Source of the DNA: ZC4RG30 sp964456255 | Lineage (GTDB): Bacteria > Pseudomonadota > Gammaproteobacteria > Steroidobacterales > Steroidobacteraceae | Assembly (NCBI GenBank): GCA_964456255.1 | Contig: CAYWDZ010000030.1 | Coordinates: forward strand, 1 to 20,744 | Direction of reading: 5' to 3' | DNA length: 20,744 nt | Program-made: the position numbers and the translations under genes | Part shown: in pieces, positions 8,492 through 15,187 of the stretch | Layout of the letters: the number at the start of each line of letters is the position of its first letter | Numbering within the stretch: the stretch's first letter is position 1 | Notes under the pieces: model-generated | Database searches by the model: none | Seen by the model: the letters and a program-made list of their open reading frames with translations, nothing else | What the model was told of the DNA's origin: nothing

Positions 8492-8573
8492 GGGCGCGTG
8501 TTTCTCCGTGACTGCGGTCAAGCTATGGCGGTGAAGCTTACTCCACGCCTCCTGGCTGGGGTATCGTTTGTGC
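8492..8573. promoter_or_regulatory. Divergent upstream region of the SYLF gene and apbE
   Basis: 82 bp separate two divergent starts, so promoters for both must lie here or inside the 5' ends of the genes. I see no convincing -35/-10 pair on either strand and no strong operator palindrome. The call rests on gene orientation. Confidence 0.3.
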
Positions 8574-9575
8574 ATGAAGAAACCGCATGCTGTTTCCATC
8601 TGGCGACAGGCCGTTGTGCTGATCCTGTTCGCGGGCACGGCGCTGCACACCACCATCGTTCACGCTGAATGGTTGTCGCGCGAAGAAGCCATCATGGGCA
8701 CGCGTTGTGCGGTGGAGCTGTGGTCGGAGGATCGCGCCGCGGGCGAAGCGGCCATCGAGGCCGTGCTCGCCGAAATGAGGCGCATCGATGCCGCGATGAG
8801 CACCTACAAGCCCGACTCGGAGGTCTCGCGCGTGAACACCAGCGCGGGCCGGGGTCCGGTGCCGATCTCGACGGAGCTGTTTTCCCTGATCGAAACCGCC
8901 AACCAGTACTCCAGGCTTTCGCGCGGTGTCTTCGACATCACCTATGCGAGTGTTGGCTACCTCTACGACTATCGTGCGCATGTGCGCCCCGACGATGCGG
9001 CCATCAGCGAGGCCCTGCCCAGCATCGACTACCGGCAGCTGCAGCTTGATCCGGTGAAGCACACCATTGCCTTCGGCAAACCCGGCATGCGCATTGATCT
9101 GGGCGGCATCGGCAAGGGCTATGCCGTGGATCGGGGAGTCGAAATCCTGAAGAAGCGCGGCGTCGCACACGCACTGGTCAATGCCGGTGGCGACACGCGC
9201 GTGATCGGGGACCGCCTGGGCAAGCCCTGGGTGATCGGCATTCGCCACCCTGACAAGAAGGACGAGGTGGTGCTGCGCATTCCGCTGGAAGACGCGGCCT
9301 TCTCGACATCCGGGGATTACGAGCGCTACTTCGACGAGGGTGGTGTGCGCTACGACCACATCATCGATCCGAAGACCGGACGTTCCCCGCATGGCGTGCG
9401 CAGCGTGACGGTCATCGCTTCGACGGCAACGCGCACCGACGGGCTGACCAAGTCCGTGTTCATCATGGGTGCGAAGGACGGCATCGAATTCATCAATGGC
9501 CTGACTGATGCGGACGCCATCGTGATCGATGACAAAGGCAGGGTCAGCTATTCAAAGGGTCTGCAGCCGCCGTGA
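8574..9575 (+). CDS. apbE: FAD:protein FMN transferase (exported ApbE)
   Basis: 333 residues. ApbE splits FAD and links FMN by a phosphoester to Ser/Thr of target proteins in the periplasm, using Mg2+. Seen: an uncleaved-lysine-rich start and signal peptide (cleavage after IVHA, residue 31), SRGVFDIT (117-123), the flavin-binding DLGGIGKGYAVD (175-186), LVNAGGD (201-207), FSTSGDYERYFD (243-254), HIIDPKTGRSP (262-272) and the metal-site TDGLTKSVFIMG (288-299). ASVGYLYDYR replaces the PLVxLWG stretch of NqrC-type ApbEs, as I recall for the subgroup found with DUF3570/DUF4266 genes. No obvious lipobox, so it is probably soluble in the periplasm. The start is the ATG at 8574, not the TTG two codons earlier. 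Its 3' end overlaps the convergent kinase gene by 32 bp. No NqrC or RnfG is in the window; the likely client is discussed under findings. Confidence 0.95.
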   Translation: MKKPHAVSIWRQAVVLILFAGTALHTTIVHAEWLSREEAIMGTRCAVELWSEDRAAGEAAIEAVLAEMRRIDAAMSTYKPDSEVSRVNTSAGRGPVPISTELFSLIETANQYSRLSRGVFDITYASVGYLYDYRAHVRPDDAAISEALPSIDYRQLQLDPVKHTIAFGKPGMRIDLGGIGKGYAVDRGVEILKKRGVAHALVNAGGDTRVIGDRLGKPWVIGIRHPDKKDEVVLRIPLEDAAFSTSGDYERYFDEGGVRYDHIIDPKTGRSPHGVRSVTVIASTATRTDGLTKSVFIMGAKDGIEFINGLTDADAIVIDDKGRVSYSKGLQPP

Positions 9576-10692
9576 GATCTGCCGCGGGCGCCGTTGCCGG
9601 CAGCGCGAATTCGAAACATGCGCCCACATCGGGTACGGCCCGCACCCAGATTCGCCCGCCATGGCGTTCGACGATGCGCCGCGCGATGGCCAGGCCCACT
9701 CCAGTGCCAGGGAATTCCCTCGAGTTGTGCAGGCGCATGAAGACGCCGAAGAGCCGATCCGCATACTCCATGTCGAATCCGGTGCCGTTGTCCTCGACCG
9801 CGTAGATGGTCTCGCCGCCTTCGGTACGCCCGCTGACCTTGATGCGGGGCTGGTCGCGCCTGGCGCTGTACTTGAAGGCATTGCCGAGCAGGTTGGCCCA
9901 CACATGGCGGATCACGGCCGGATCGGCCGCCGCAGTCGGCAGGGTGCCGACCTCGACCACCGCCCTGGGGTGCGGAAAGCGTGCGCGGGCTTCATGGATG
10001 GCTGTCTTCACGATCGGCGTCATGTCGAGCTGGATGAGGGTCAGCGGGTGGCGCGTGGCGCGCGAGAATTCCAGCAGGCCCACGACCATCTCATCCATGC
10101 TGCGGCACCCGTCGCCGATCACCTGCAGCATCTGCCGGCCCTGGCCATCGAGCTTGTCGCTGTAGTCGCGCTCCAGGCGTGCGGCGAAATCCTTGACGAA
10201 CAGCAGCGGCGCCCGCAGGTCGTGGGAGATGGTGTAGGTGAAGGATTCCAGGTCCTGGTAGGCGGCAGCCAGTTCCTCCGCGCGCTGCTGCTCCATCTTC
10301 TGCAGCGCGGCGTTCTCGCGCCGCAATCGCAGCAGGTCCTGCGCCCTGAGCAGCACCGGCCGCACGACATTGAGCCGGAAGGGCTTCAGGATGTAGTCGA
10401 GCGCACCATTGCGCATGGCCAGCACGGCGGTGTCGATGGTGCCGTGGCCGGTCATCACGATGGCGCCGACTTCCGGGTCGATCCTGCGCACGGCTTCAAT
10501 CAATGCGATGCCATCCATTTCGGGCATCGTCAGGTCCGTGAGCAGCAGATCGAACGCCCCAGGTCGCAGAGCTGCCAGAGCCTGCTGCGGCGAATCGAAC
10601 CCCTGGGTGGTGTAGCCCTCCAGCCCAAGCGTTTCGCACAGCGCACGCAATTGCGGGGAATCGTCATCGACGATCAGCAGGCGCGCAGTCAT
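9544..10692 (-). CDS. Response regulator receiver fused to sensor histidine kinase
   Basis: 382-residue cytoplasmic signalling protein with inverted order: an N-terminal receiver domain (about 1-120; acidic DDD at 9-11, phospho-accepting Asp53 in LLLTDLTMPEMDG, Thr81, Lys103 in LKPF), a short coiled linker (118-150), a HisKA dimerisation domain with His157 in ISHDLRAPL, and an HATPase_c domain (N box NLLGNAFKYS, about 267-276; DNGTGFD, 301-307; GTGVGLAI, 329-336). All catalytic residues look intact. There is no membrane segment, no input sensor and no DNA-binding output, so it probably receives phosphate from another kinase and relays it, or is gated by phosphorylation. The H-box region resembles phytochrome-type kinases. 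The start is the ATG at 10692. It is divergent from the cytochrome/dehydrogenase gene and overlaps the apbE 3' end. Confidence 0.93.
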   Translation of the reverse strand: MTARLLIVDDDSPQLRALCETLGLEGYTTQGFDSPQQALAALRPGAFDLLLTDLTMPEMDGIALIEAVRRIDPEVGAIVMTGHGTIDTAVLAMRNGALDYILKPFRLNVVRPVLLRAQDLLRLRRENAALQKMEQQRAEELAAAYQDLESFTYTISHDLRAPLLFVKDFAARLERDYSDKLDGQGRQMLQVIGDGCRSMDEMVVGLLEFSRATRHPLTLIQLDMTPIVKTAIHEARARFPHPRAVVEVGTLPTAAADPAVIRHVWANLLGNAFKYSARRDQPRIKVSGRTEGGETIYAVEDNGTGFDMEYADRLFGVFMRLHNSREFPGTGVGLAIARRIVERHGGRIWVRAVPDVGACFEFALPATAPAADLTAAADPLNS

Positions 10693-10829
10693 TGCGTCAG
10701 TTCCATAATGGCGCTGCAAAAGTATCACAGCCCGTCGCCGCTGGACTCGGCGAGCCGGTTCCCTCTACATTGCCCTGCACGGCGCGCGCAGTACCGCGTA
10801 ACGCGCGATTCAACGGGTTTGAGGGAAAC
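10693..10829. promoter_or_regulatory. Divergent upstream region of the kinase and the cytochrome-dehydrogenase gene
   Basis: 137 bp. For the kinase, TGATACT (complement of about 10730) could be a -10 box without a clear -35. For the dehydrogenase gene, a strong ribosome site GAGGG (10821-10825) lies 4 nt before its ATG. No strong palindrome is seen. Assignment is by orientation. Confidence 0.3.
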
Positions 10830-12560
10830 ATGAAGACACGCATCTTGATTGCCGCCTCGGCACTTCTCGGCATGGCAGGGGCTCCGTCGTTCGGTGCCGA
10901 TGCCAATGCCGGTCGCACCTTGTTTCGCGCGCAATGCGCGCTGTGCCACAGCGCCGAAGCCGGTGACAACGGCGGCGCGCAGGGCCCGAACCTGGAAGGC
11001 ATTCTGGGTCGCAAGGCAGCCCAGACCGGGTTCGGCTACAGCGCTGCGCTGAAGGCTTCCGGGCTCACCTGGAACGAGGCCACACTGGATCGCTTCCTGG
11101 CCGCGCCCACCACGGTCGTGCCCGGCTCCTCGATGGTGATACCGGTGCCCACGGCTGCCGATCGGGAGAATCTCATCGCCTACTTCAGTGCCGCGCGCGA
11201 TGGTGCCCTGCGTGCCGGTGGACCGCCCGGCGGCGCACGCCGGGGCGGGGGCGGTGGCTTTGGCGGCCCACCGCGAGCGCCCGTGTCCCAGGAAAATGCC
11301 GAGTGGAAGAAGGATGCACCGGGAGTCGTGCATCGCGTCGATGTAACGCAGCTGCCTGCACCGGGCGCCACGCCGTCGGCTACGAATTTTCCCACGGTGG
11401 TGGACAAGCCGGCCGGCGCCACGCTGTCGCTGCCGCCGGGCTTCAAGGCCGAGGTGTATCTGACCGGGCTCACCGGCCCGCGCGCGATGTACGTCGCGCC
11501 CAACGGCGATGTGTTCCTGTCGGAGACGCAGTCCGGGCGCGTGCGTGTGCTCAGGCCGTCGGCCGATGGCAAGAGCGCCACGAGCACGACCTTTGCGCAG
11601 GGCCTGTCGCAGCCCTATGGCATCGCGCTGCAGCCGGCGGGTGCGAACCCGCGCTGGGTCTATGTCGCCGAAGTCAATCGCGTGGTGCGCTATCCCTACA
11701 AGGTGGGCGACACCGTGGCCAGCGCCGTGCCCGAAGTGGTGATTCCGGAGCTGGCGCCGCGCGGCACCGGTGGCCACTACACGCGCGACATCGTGTTCGC
11801 ACCGGATGGCAAGCGCTTCTGGGTGTCCGTCGGGTCGGCATCGAACGTGGCCGAGGACATCGAGAAGAAATCGCCGGCCGACGTGCGCGCGTGGGAATCC
11901 GCACATGGTCTCGGCGCGCCGTGGGGCGCCGAAGAGAACCGCGCCATGGTGCGCGTATTCGAAGTGGGCGGTGACCCGAAGGGCAGGACCTGGGCCAGTG
12001 GCATCCGCAACTGTGTGGGCATGACGCTGCAGCCGGCGACCGGGCAGATCTGGTGCGCGGTCAACGAGCGCGACATGCTGGGCGATGACCTGGTGCCGGA
12101 CTACGCGACATCCGTGAAAGAGGGTGCCTCGTATGGCTGGCCCTGGTACTACATGGGCAACCATGAGGATCCGCGGCTGAAGGATCATCGTCCGGATCTG
12201 ACCGGCAAGGTCACCGTGCCCGATGTGCTCTTCCAGGCGCATTCGGCTGCAACGAACATCCTGTTCTACACCGCATCGAACGGCGCCTCGGCGTTTCCGA
12301 AGGAATACGAGGGCGATGCCTTCGCGGTGCTGCATGGCTCGTGGAACCGCGCCTTCCGCACCGGCCACAAGATCGTGCGGCTGCCGATGAAGAACGGCAA
12401 ACCCACCGGCGAGTACGTCGACTTCATGACCGGCTTCATCACCGAGGATGGCGGTGCGTGGGGCCGGCCGGTGGGCATCACCGAGATGAAGGATGGGTCG
12501 CTGCTGCTCACCGATGACGGTGCGAACCTGATCTACCGCATCTCCTACTCGAAGCCCTGA
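10830..12560 (+). CDS. Cytochrome c fused to a PQQ-type sorbosone/sugar dehydrogenase beta-propeller
   Basis: 576-residue periplasmic protein. A signal peptide (cleavage about residue 23, FGA-DANA) is followed by a mono-haem cytochrome c domain (about 24-125) with CALCH at 36-40 and a likely distal ligand Met102 (PGSSM). A Gly/Pro/Arg-rich linker (about 129-150) leads to a six-bladed propeller of the L-sorbosone/glucose dehydrogenase group (about 195-576): LPPGFKAEVYLTGLTGPRAM, GHYTRDIVFAPDG, NERDMLGDDLVPDY, GASYGWPWYYMG and VLHGSWNRAFRTGHKIVRLP. These enzymes oxidise aldoses or aldehydes and pass electrons to a cytochrome; here the acceptor is in the same chain. The true substrate and cofactor (PQQ is known for the family) cannot be read off. 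GAGGG, 4 nt before the ATG, fixes the start. It is convergent with modA. Confidence 0.92.
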   Translation: MKTRILIAASALLGMAGAPSFGADANAGRTLFRAQCALCHSAEAGDNGGAQGPNLEGILGRKAAQTGFGYSAALKASGLTWNEATLDRFLAAPTTVVPGSSMVIPVPTAADRENLIAYFSAARDGALRAGGPPGGARRGGGGGFGGPPRAPVSQENAEWKKDAPGVVHRVDVTQLPAPGATPSATNFPTVVDKPAGATLSLPPGFKAEVYLTGLTGPRAMYVAPNGDVFLSETQSGRVRVLRPSADGKSATSTTFAQGLSQPYGIALQPAGANPRWVYVAEVNRVVRYPYKVGDTVASAVPEVVIPELAPRGTGGHYTRDIVFAPDGKRFWVSVGSASNVAEDIEKKSPADVRAWESAHGLGAPWGAEENRAMVRVFEVGGDPKGRTWASGIRNCVGMTLQPATGQIWCAVNERDMLGDDLVPDYATSVKEGASYGWPWYYMGNHEDPRLKDHRPDLTGKVTVPDVLFQAHSAATNILFYTASNGASAFPKEYEGDAFAVLHGSWNRAFRTGHKIVRLPMKNGKPTGEYVDFMTGFITEDGGAWGRPVGITEMKDGSLLLTDDGANLIYRISYSKP

Positions 12561-12566
12561 GGCTTC
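12551..12566. terminator. Hairpin spanning convergent stops (possible bidirectional terminator)
   Basis: GAAGCC-CTGA-GGCTTC is a perfect 6 bp stem with a 4 nt loop. The loop holds the TGA of the dehydrogenase gene, and the right arm touches the modA stop on the other strand. It has no flanking T-run, so if it terminates it is not a classical intrinsic terminator. It resembles the 6684-6698 repeat (both GAAGC/GCTTC). Confidence 0.4.
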
Positions 12567-13329
12567 AAGGTGCGGTGAAGCCGTACCTGGCAAAGATGGC
12601 CTGCGCCTGGCTGCTGCGCAGGAACCGGACGAAGCCGGCAGCATCCTCTCCGCCGCGGCTGGTGACCGCGGCGGGGTAGGTGATCGGATCGTGCGTTGCG
12701 GCGGGGAAGGTATCCACGACGCGAACCCTGCTGTTACCCCTCGCATCGGTGGCGTACACGATGCCCAGTGGTGTCTCGCCCAGCGACACGAAGTTCAGCG
12801 CCGAGCGCACGCTTTCCGCCGGCACGATGCGGCGGGCGACGCTTTCCCAGACGCCCAGCGACATCAACGCCGCCTTCGCATACTTGCCGACGGGCACGCT
12901 GTCCGGGTCACCGGTGGCGATACGTCCGCGCTTGCCCAGCGCGGCTGCCAGCGCAAAGCGTGGCGCAATCTTCAGTTGCAGCCTGCTGTCGGCGGGCGCG
13001 ACCAGCACCAGCGCATTGCCGACTACGTCGGTGCGGGTGTCGGTGCGTACCAGCCCGCGCGCTGCCAGGTAGTCCATCCATTCCTCATCGGCCGGGAAGA
13101 ACACATCGGCCGGCGCGCCGGATTCGATCTGCCGTGCCAGCGCCGAGCTGGCGGCAAACGAAAAGCGCACGGGTACAGCAGCGGTCCTGGCATAGGCCTG
13201 GCCAACTTCCTCCAGCACATCGGTCAGGGAAGCCGCGGCAAAGACCGTGATGGGGCGATCGGCGCCCCGCGCCGCAAGGCCCGCGAGGGACAGCAACAGG
13301 CCACACAGCAGAGCGCTCTTCTTCATCAT
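12565..13329 (-). CDS. modA: Molybdate ABC transporter, periplasmic binding protein
   Basis: 254-residue periplasmic solute-binding protein of the molybdate/tungstate family. A signal peptide (KKSALLCGLLLSLAGLAARGA) precedes ITVFAAASLTDVLEEVG, FSFAASSALARQIESGAPADVF, FPADEEWMDYLAARGL, the hinge GDPDSVPVGKYAKAAL, and ETPLGIVYATDA. These carry the usual Ser/Ala/Tyr ligands of the oxyanion pocket. The start is one of two adjacent ATGs (13329 or 13326); GGAAACC just upstream favours 13329. A further ATG at 13353 would lengthen the N-terminus to within 7 bp of modE. The permease (modB) and ATPase (modC) genes expected downstream are absent: the next gene is convergent. It is therefore an orphan binding protein in this window. 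Confidence 0.93.
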   Translation of the reverse strand: MMKKSALLCGLLLSLAGLAARGADRPITVFAAASLTDVLEEVGQAYARTAAVPVRFSFAASSALARQIESGAPADVFFPADEEWMDYLAARGLVRTDTRTDVVGNALVLVAPADSRLQLKIAPRFALAAALGKRGRIATGDPDSVPVGKYAKAALMSLGVWESVARRIVPAESVRSALNFVSLGETPLGIVYATDARGNSRVRVVDTFPAATHDPITYPAAVTSRGGEDAAGFVRFLRSSQAQAIFARYGFTAP

Positions 13330-13338
13330 GGTTTCCGT

Positions 13339-13354
13339 TATGCTCGCACGCATA
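13339..13354. promoter_or_regulatory. Candidate ModE operator between modA and modE
   Basis: TATGC-tcgcac-GCATA is a perfect 5 bp inverted repeat with a 6 bp spacer. It lies in the 31 bp between the divergent modA and modE starts, inside the wider CGTTATGC...GCATATAG. Spaced AT-rich half-sites of this kind (TATAT-like arms) are what ModE binds in E. coli. Symmetry and position are seen; binding is inferred. Confidence 0.5.
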
Positions 13355-13360
13355 TAGCCC

Positions 13361-13774
13361 ATGACCAAGCCGCACGCACACATCCGCCTGGATTTCACCG
13401 GCACCTGCTCCATCGGCCCCGGCAAGATCGGCCTGCTGGAAGGCATCGCACGCAGCGGGTCACTCTCAGCCGCGGCGCGTGCCCTCGGCATGAGTTACCG
13501 CCGTGCCTGGCTGCTGTTGCACAACACCAATGAAGGCTTTCGGGAGCCGGTAGTCGAGCTCTCGGTCGGGGGCAGGGACGGCGGCGGCACGCAGCTGACC
13601 GAGTTCGGCCGCCAGCTGGTGGCCGACTACCGCGCGTTCGAGGCTGCGGTGGATGCGCTGGCGGCCGATGCGTTCGCGAACCTGCACACCAGTGGCCGGA
13701 GCGCCCCGGAACCGGAGAGCCGTCGCCCCGTGGCGCGCACGCTGCCGCGGCGGCCGAAGACCCGGGTGCGCTAG
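13361..13774 (+). CDS. modE: ModE-type winged-helix regulator lacking molybdate-binding domains
   Basis: 137 residues. The first ~100 form the ModE N-terminal winged helix: GPGKIGLLEGIARSGSLSAA (20-39), ARALGMSYRRAWLLLHNTN (recognition helix about 43-56), and a wing containing GGRDGGGTQLTEFGRQL. Full-length ModE (about 260 residues) continues with two TOBE/MOP molybdate-binding domains; here they are missing and replaced by an Arg/Pro-rich tail (PVARTLPRRPKTRVR). Short versions are common in proteobacteria. Without TOBE domains, direct molybdate sensing is unlikely, so control may depend on another signal. It is divergent from modA and probably controls it. No Shine-Dalgarno precedes the ATG, so the message may be nearly leaderless. 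The stop shares CTAG (13771-13774) with the stop of the convergent DUF3570 gene. Confidence 0.88.
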   Translation: MTKPHAHIRLDFTGTCSIGPGKIGLLEGIARSGSLSAAARALGMSYRRAWLLLHNTNEGFREPVVELSVGGRDGGGTQLTEFGRQLVADYRAFEAAVDALAADAFANLHTSGRSAPEPESRRPVARTLPRRPKTRVR

Positions 13775-14946
13775 AACCAGAACGAAACGTAGAACTGCAG
13801 GATGTTCGCCTGCAGCGAATACAGCGGTTCGGTCCCGGGCTCGACGGTTCCCGGCGGATAGTTCCTGAGGTCACGGAAGTACTTGTAGTCGATCATCATG
13901 TGATCGAGGCGCAGGTTGGCCGTGCCGCGCGTGAGCCAGGATGCCCACGTCACCGGGAACTCATACGCGACACCCAGGCCCACCGTGTTGGTGCGCAGTG
14001 CCGAGGTCTCCTTGTCGCGCGCCATGAAGTTCTGCGCATCGATGGCCGGGAACAGGTCGCTGAAGAAATTCGCGCTGTTCTGCGTGTAGAACCGGTACGA
14101 GCCGCTGAATGTCCAGCGCTGCTTCCAGGGCTGCGTGTATTCGATTCCCGCGGTATGCGCGTTGATGCCCCAGGTGTCGTTGTAGAAGCGGTAATGGCCC
14201 TCGAGTGCCGCGCGCCACGGCAGGTAGTACTTGAGCATCAGCGCGGCCGCATTGCTGGTGCGCGTATTCGGAAAGGTTTCCGGTGCCCGGCCGTAGGTGC
14301 TCGCGCCGGGCCCGGGCAGGTAGCGCATGAAGCGGTAGGGATTCTGCAGATAACCCTGTGAGCTGATGGTCTCCCAGTTCAGCGAGGCGAGCAGGTTGCG
14401 GGTCAGTACCTGCGTCAGGCCCACGCGGTAGTCGTGCCGGTCCACGGGCTGGCTGAAGGCCGGATCCAGCATCTTGCCGCCACTGCCGTCGCTGATGGTC
14501 TTGCGCACGGTGTCTTTGCCGCGGGAATAGCCGAAGCTCAGGGTGGTCAGGTCGCCGAACATGTCCTGGCTCACGCCCAGTGACCAGGTGCTGGACTTGT
14601 AATCGTTTTCGGCCGAGGTCATGTAGCTGGCGGACCAGGTGGATTTGCCGCGCAGGTAGTCCACCGCCAGGCTCTTCTGCTCGCGGCGTTCCTTGTAAGG
14701 GCTTGCACCGGTGACCACCACGTCCACCGAAGCACTGCTGATGGCATCCACGTAGTAGTTGCCGGTGACCGAGATGGATTCACCGATCTTCTTGCGCACC
14801 AGCACCGATGGGCCCTGCACGGTCAGCCCGCCGCCCTGGTAGCGGTGAAAGAGCACGTCGGCGCGGTCTTCCGGCAGTACGCCACCCTGTGCCGCCGCCG
14901 CGAGCAGCAGCACGGCAAGCCAAGGCAGCCGCGCAGGACGCAGCAT
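13771..14946 (-). CDS. DUF3570 outer-membrane beta-barrel protein
   Basis: 391 residues with a signal peptide (LPWLAVLLLAAAAQGG) followed at once by the family hallmark LPEDRADVLFHRYQGGG and GPSVLVRKKIGESISVTGNY. Then come many alternating amphipathic strands (SISVTGNYYVDAISSASVD, TWSLGVSQDMFGDLTTLSFG, YYLPWRAALEGHYRFYNDTW, RWTFSGSYRFYTQNSANFF) and a C-terminal Phe (FYVSFWF). This is an outer-membrane barrel of perhaps 14-18 strands, with no known biochemical role. It is the last gene of the six-gene operon: its ATG shares one base with the DUF4266 stop (TGATG at 14948-14944), pointing to translational coupling. A GTG one codon earlier (14949) is the alternative start. DUF3570 and DUF4266 genes occur side by side in many proteobacteria, often with apbE and a thioredoxin gene (recalled, not searched). 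Confidence 0.93.
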   Translation of the reverse strand: MLRPARLPWLAVLLLAAAAQGGVLPEDRADVLFHRYQGGGLTVQGPSVLVRKKIGESISVTGNYYVDAISSASVDVVVTGASPYKERREQKSLAVDYLRGKSTWSASYMTSAENDYKSSTWSLGVSQDMFGDLTTLSFGYSRGKDTVRKTISDGSGGKMLDPAFSQPVDRHDYRVGLTQVLTRNLLASLNWETISSQGYLQNPYRFMRYLPGPGASTYGRAPETFPNTRTSNAAALMLKYYLPWRAALEGHYRFYNDTWGINAHTAGIEYTQPWKQRWTFSGSYRFYTQNSANFFSDLFPAIDAQNFMARDKETSALRTNTVGLGVAYEFPVTWASWLTRGTANLRLDHMMIDYKYFRDLRNYPPGTVEPGTEPLYSLQANILQFYVSFWF

Positions 14947-15176
14947 CACGAACAGCCGCAGCCGCCGCCGGCGCCGCCGGTCGCGCCACTGGCGCCTTCA
15001 CGCACCTCGAACACGTGGTCGATGTACGAGGAGGAGACCGGGTCCGGGTCAATGGACATGATCGGATCGGCCAGGTGCTCGCGCTCGTACGGCTTCACCC
15101 ATGGCTCGATGGATGAGCAGCCCTGCAGCAGCGCGAGGGCGGCGGCCGCGAGCAGCAATGACCGGTGCAGTTTCGT
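14946..15176 (-). CDS. DUF4266 small lipoprotein ending in CGCS
   Basis: A tiny lipoprotein: hydrophobic signal LLLAAAALALLQGC (lipid-modified Cys20 in the numbering used here), then IEPWVKPYEREHLADPIM, a family-conserved stretch, and a Gly-rich C-terminus, VREGASGATGGAGGGCGCS. The final CxC pair is typical of DUF4266 and could bind a metal or form a disulfide; SGAT resembles the FMN attachment motif of ApbE clients. Start: no ATG exists. An ACG at 15176 sits 5 nt after a perfect TAGGAG and would give the ideal lipoprotein n-region (M)KLHRS. An automatic caller would choose TTG at 15158, which lacks any positive charge; CTG at 15170 is intermediate. It follows the TlpA-like gene by 8 nt and overlaps DUF3570 by one base. 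After lipidation and with Ser at +2, outer-membrane sorting is expected. Confidence 0.85.
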   Translation of the reverse strand, partial: TKLHRSLLLAAAALALLQGCSSIEPWVKPYEREHLADPIMSIDPDPVSSSYIDHVFEVREGASGATGGAGGGCGCS

Positions 15177-15181
15177 AAGCG

Positions 15182-15187
15182 CTCCTA
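15182..15187 (-). promoter_or_regulatory. Ribosome-binding site for the DUF4266 gene
   Basis: On the minus strand TAGGAG is also the TAG stop of the TlpA-like gene. It lies 5 nt before ACG (15176-15174), 11 nt before CTG (15170) and 23 nt before TTG (15158). The spacing is right only for the ACG, so this site decides the start question for DUF4266. Confidence 0.6.

Noticed and set aside
10725..12746. Minus-strand open frame of 673 codons opposite the cytochrome-dehydrogenase gene
   Set aside because: The plus strand has a signal peptide, CALCH and propeller motifs with a strong ribosome site; the antisense frame has composition typical of GC-rich shadows.
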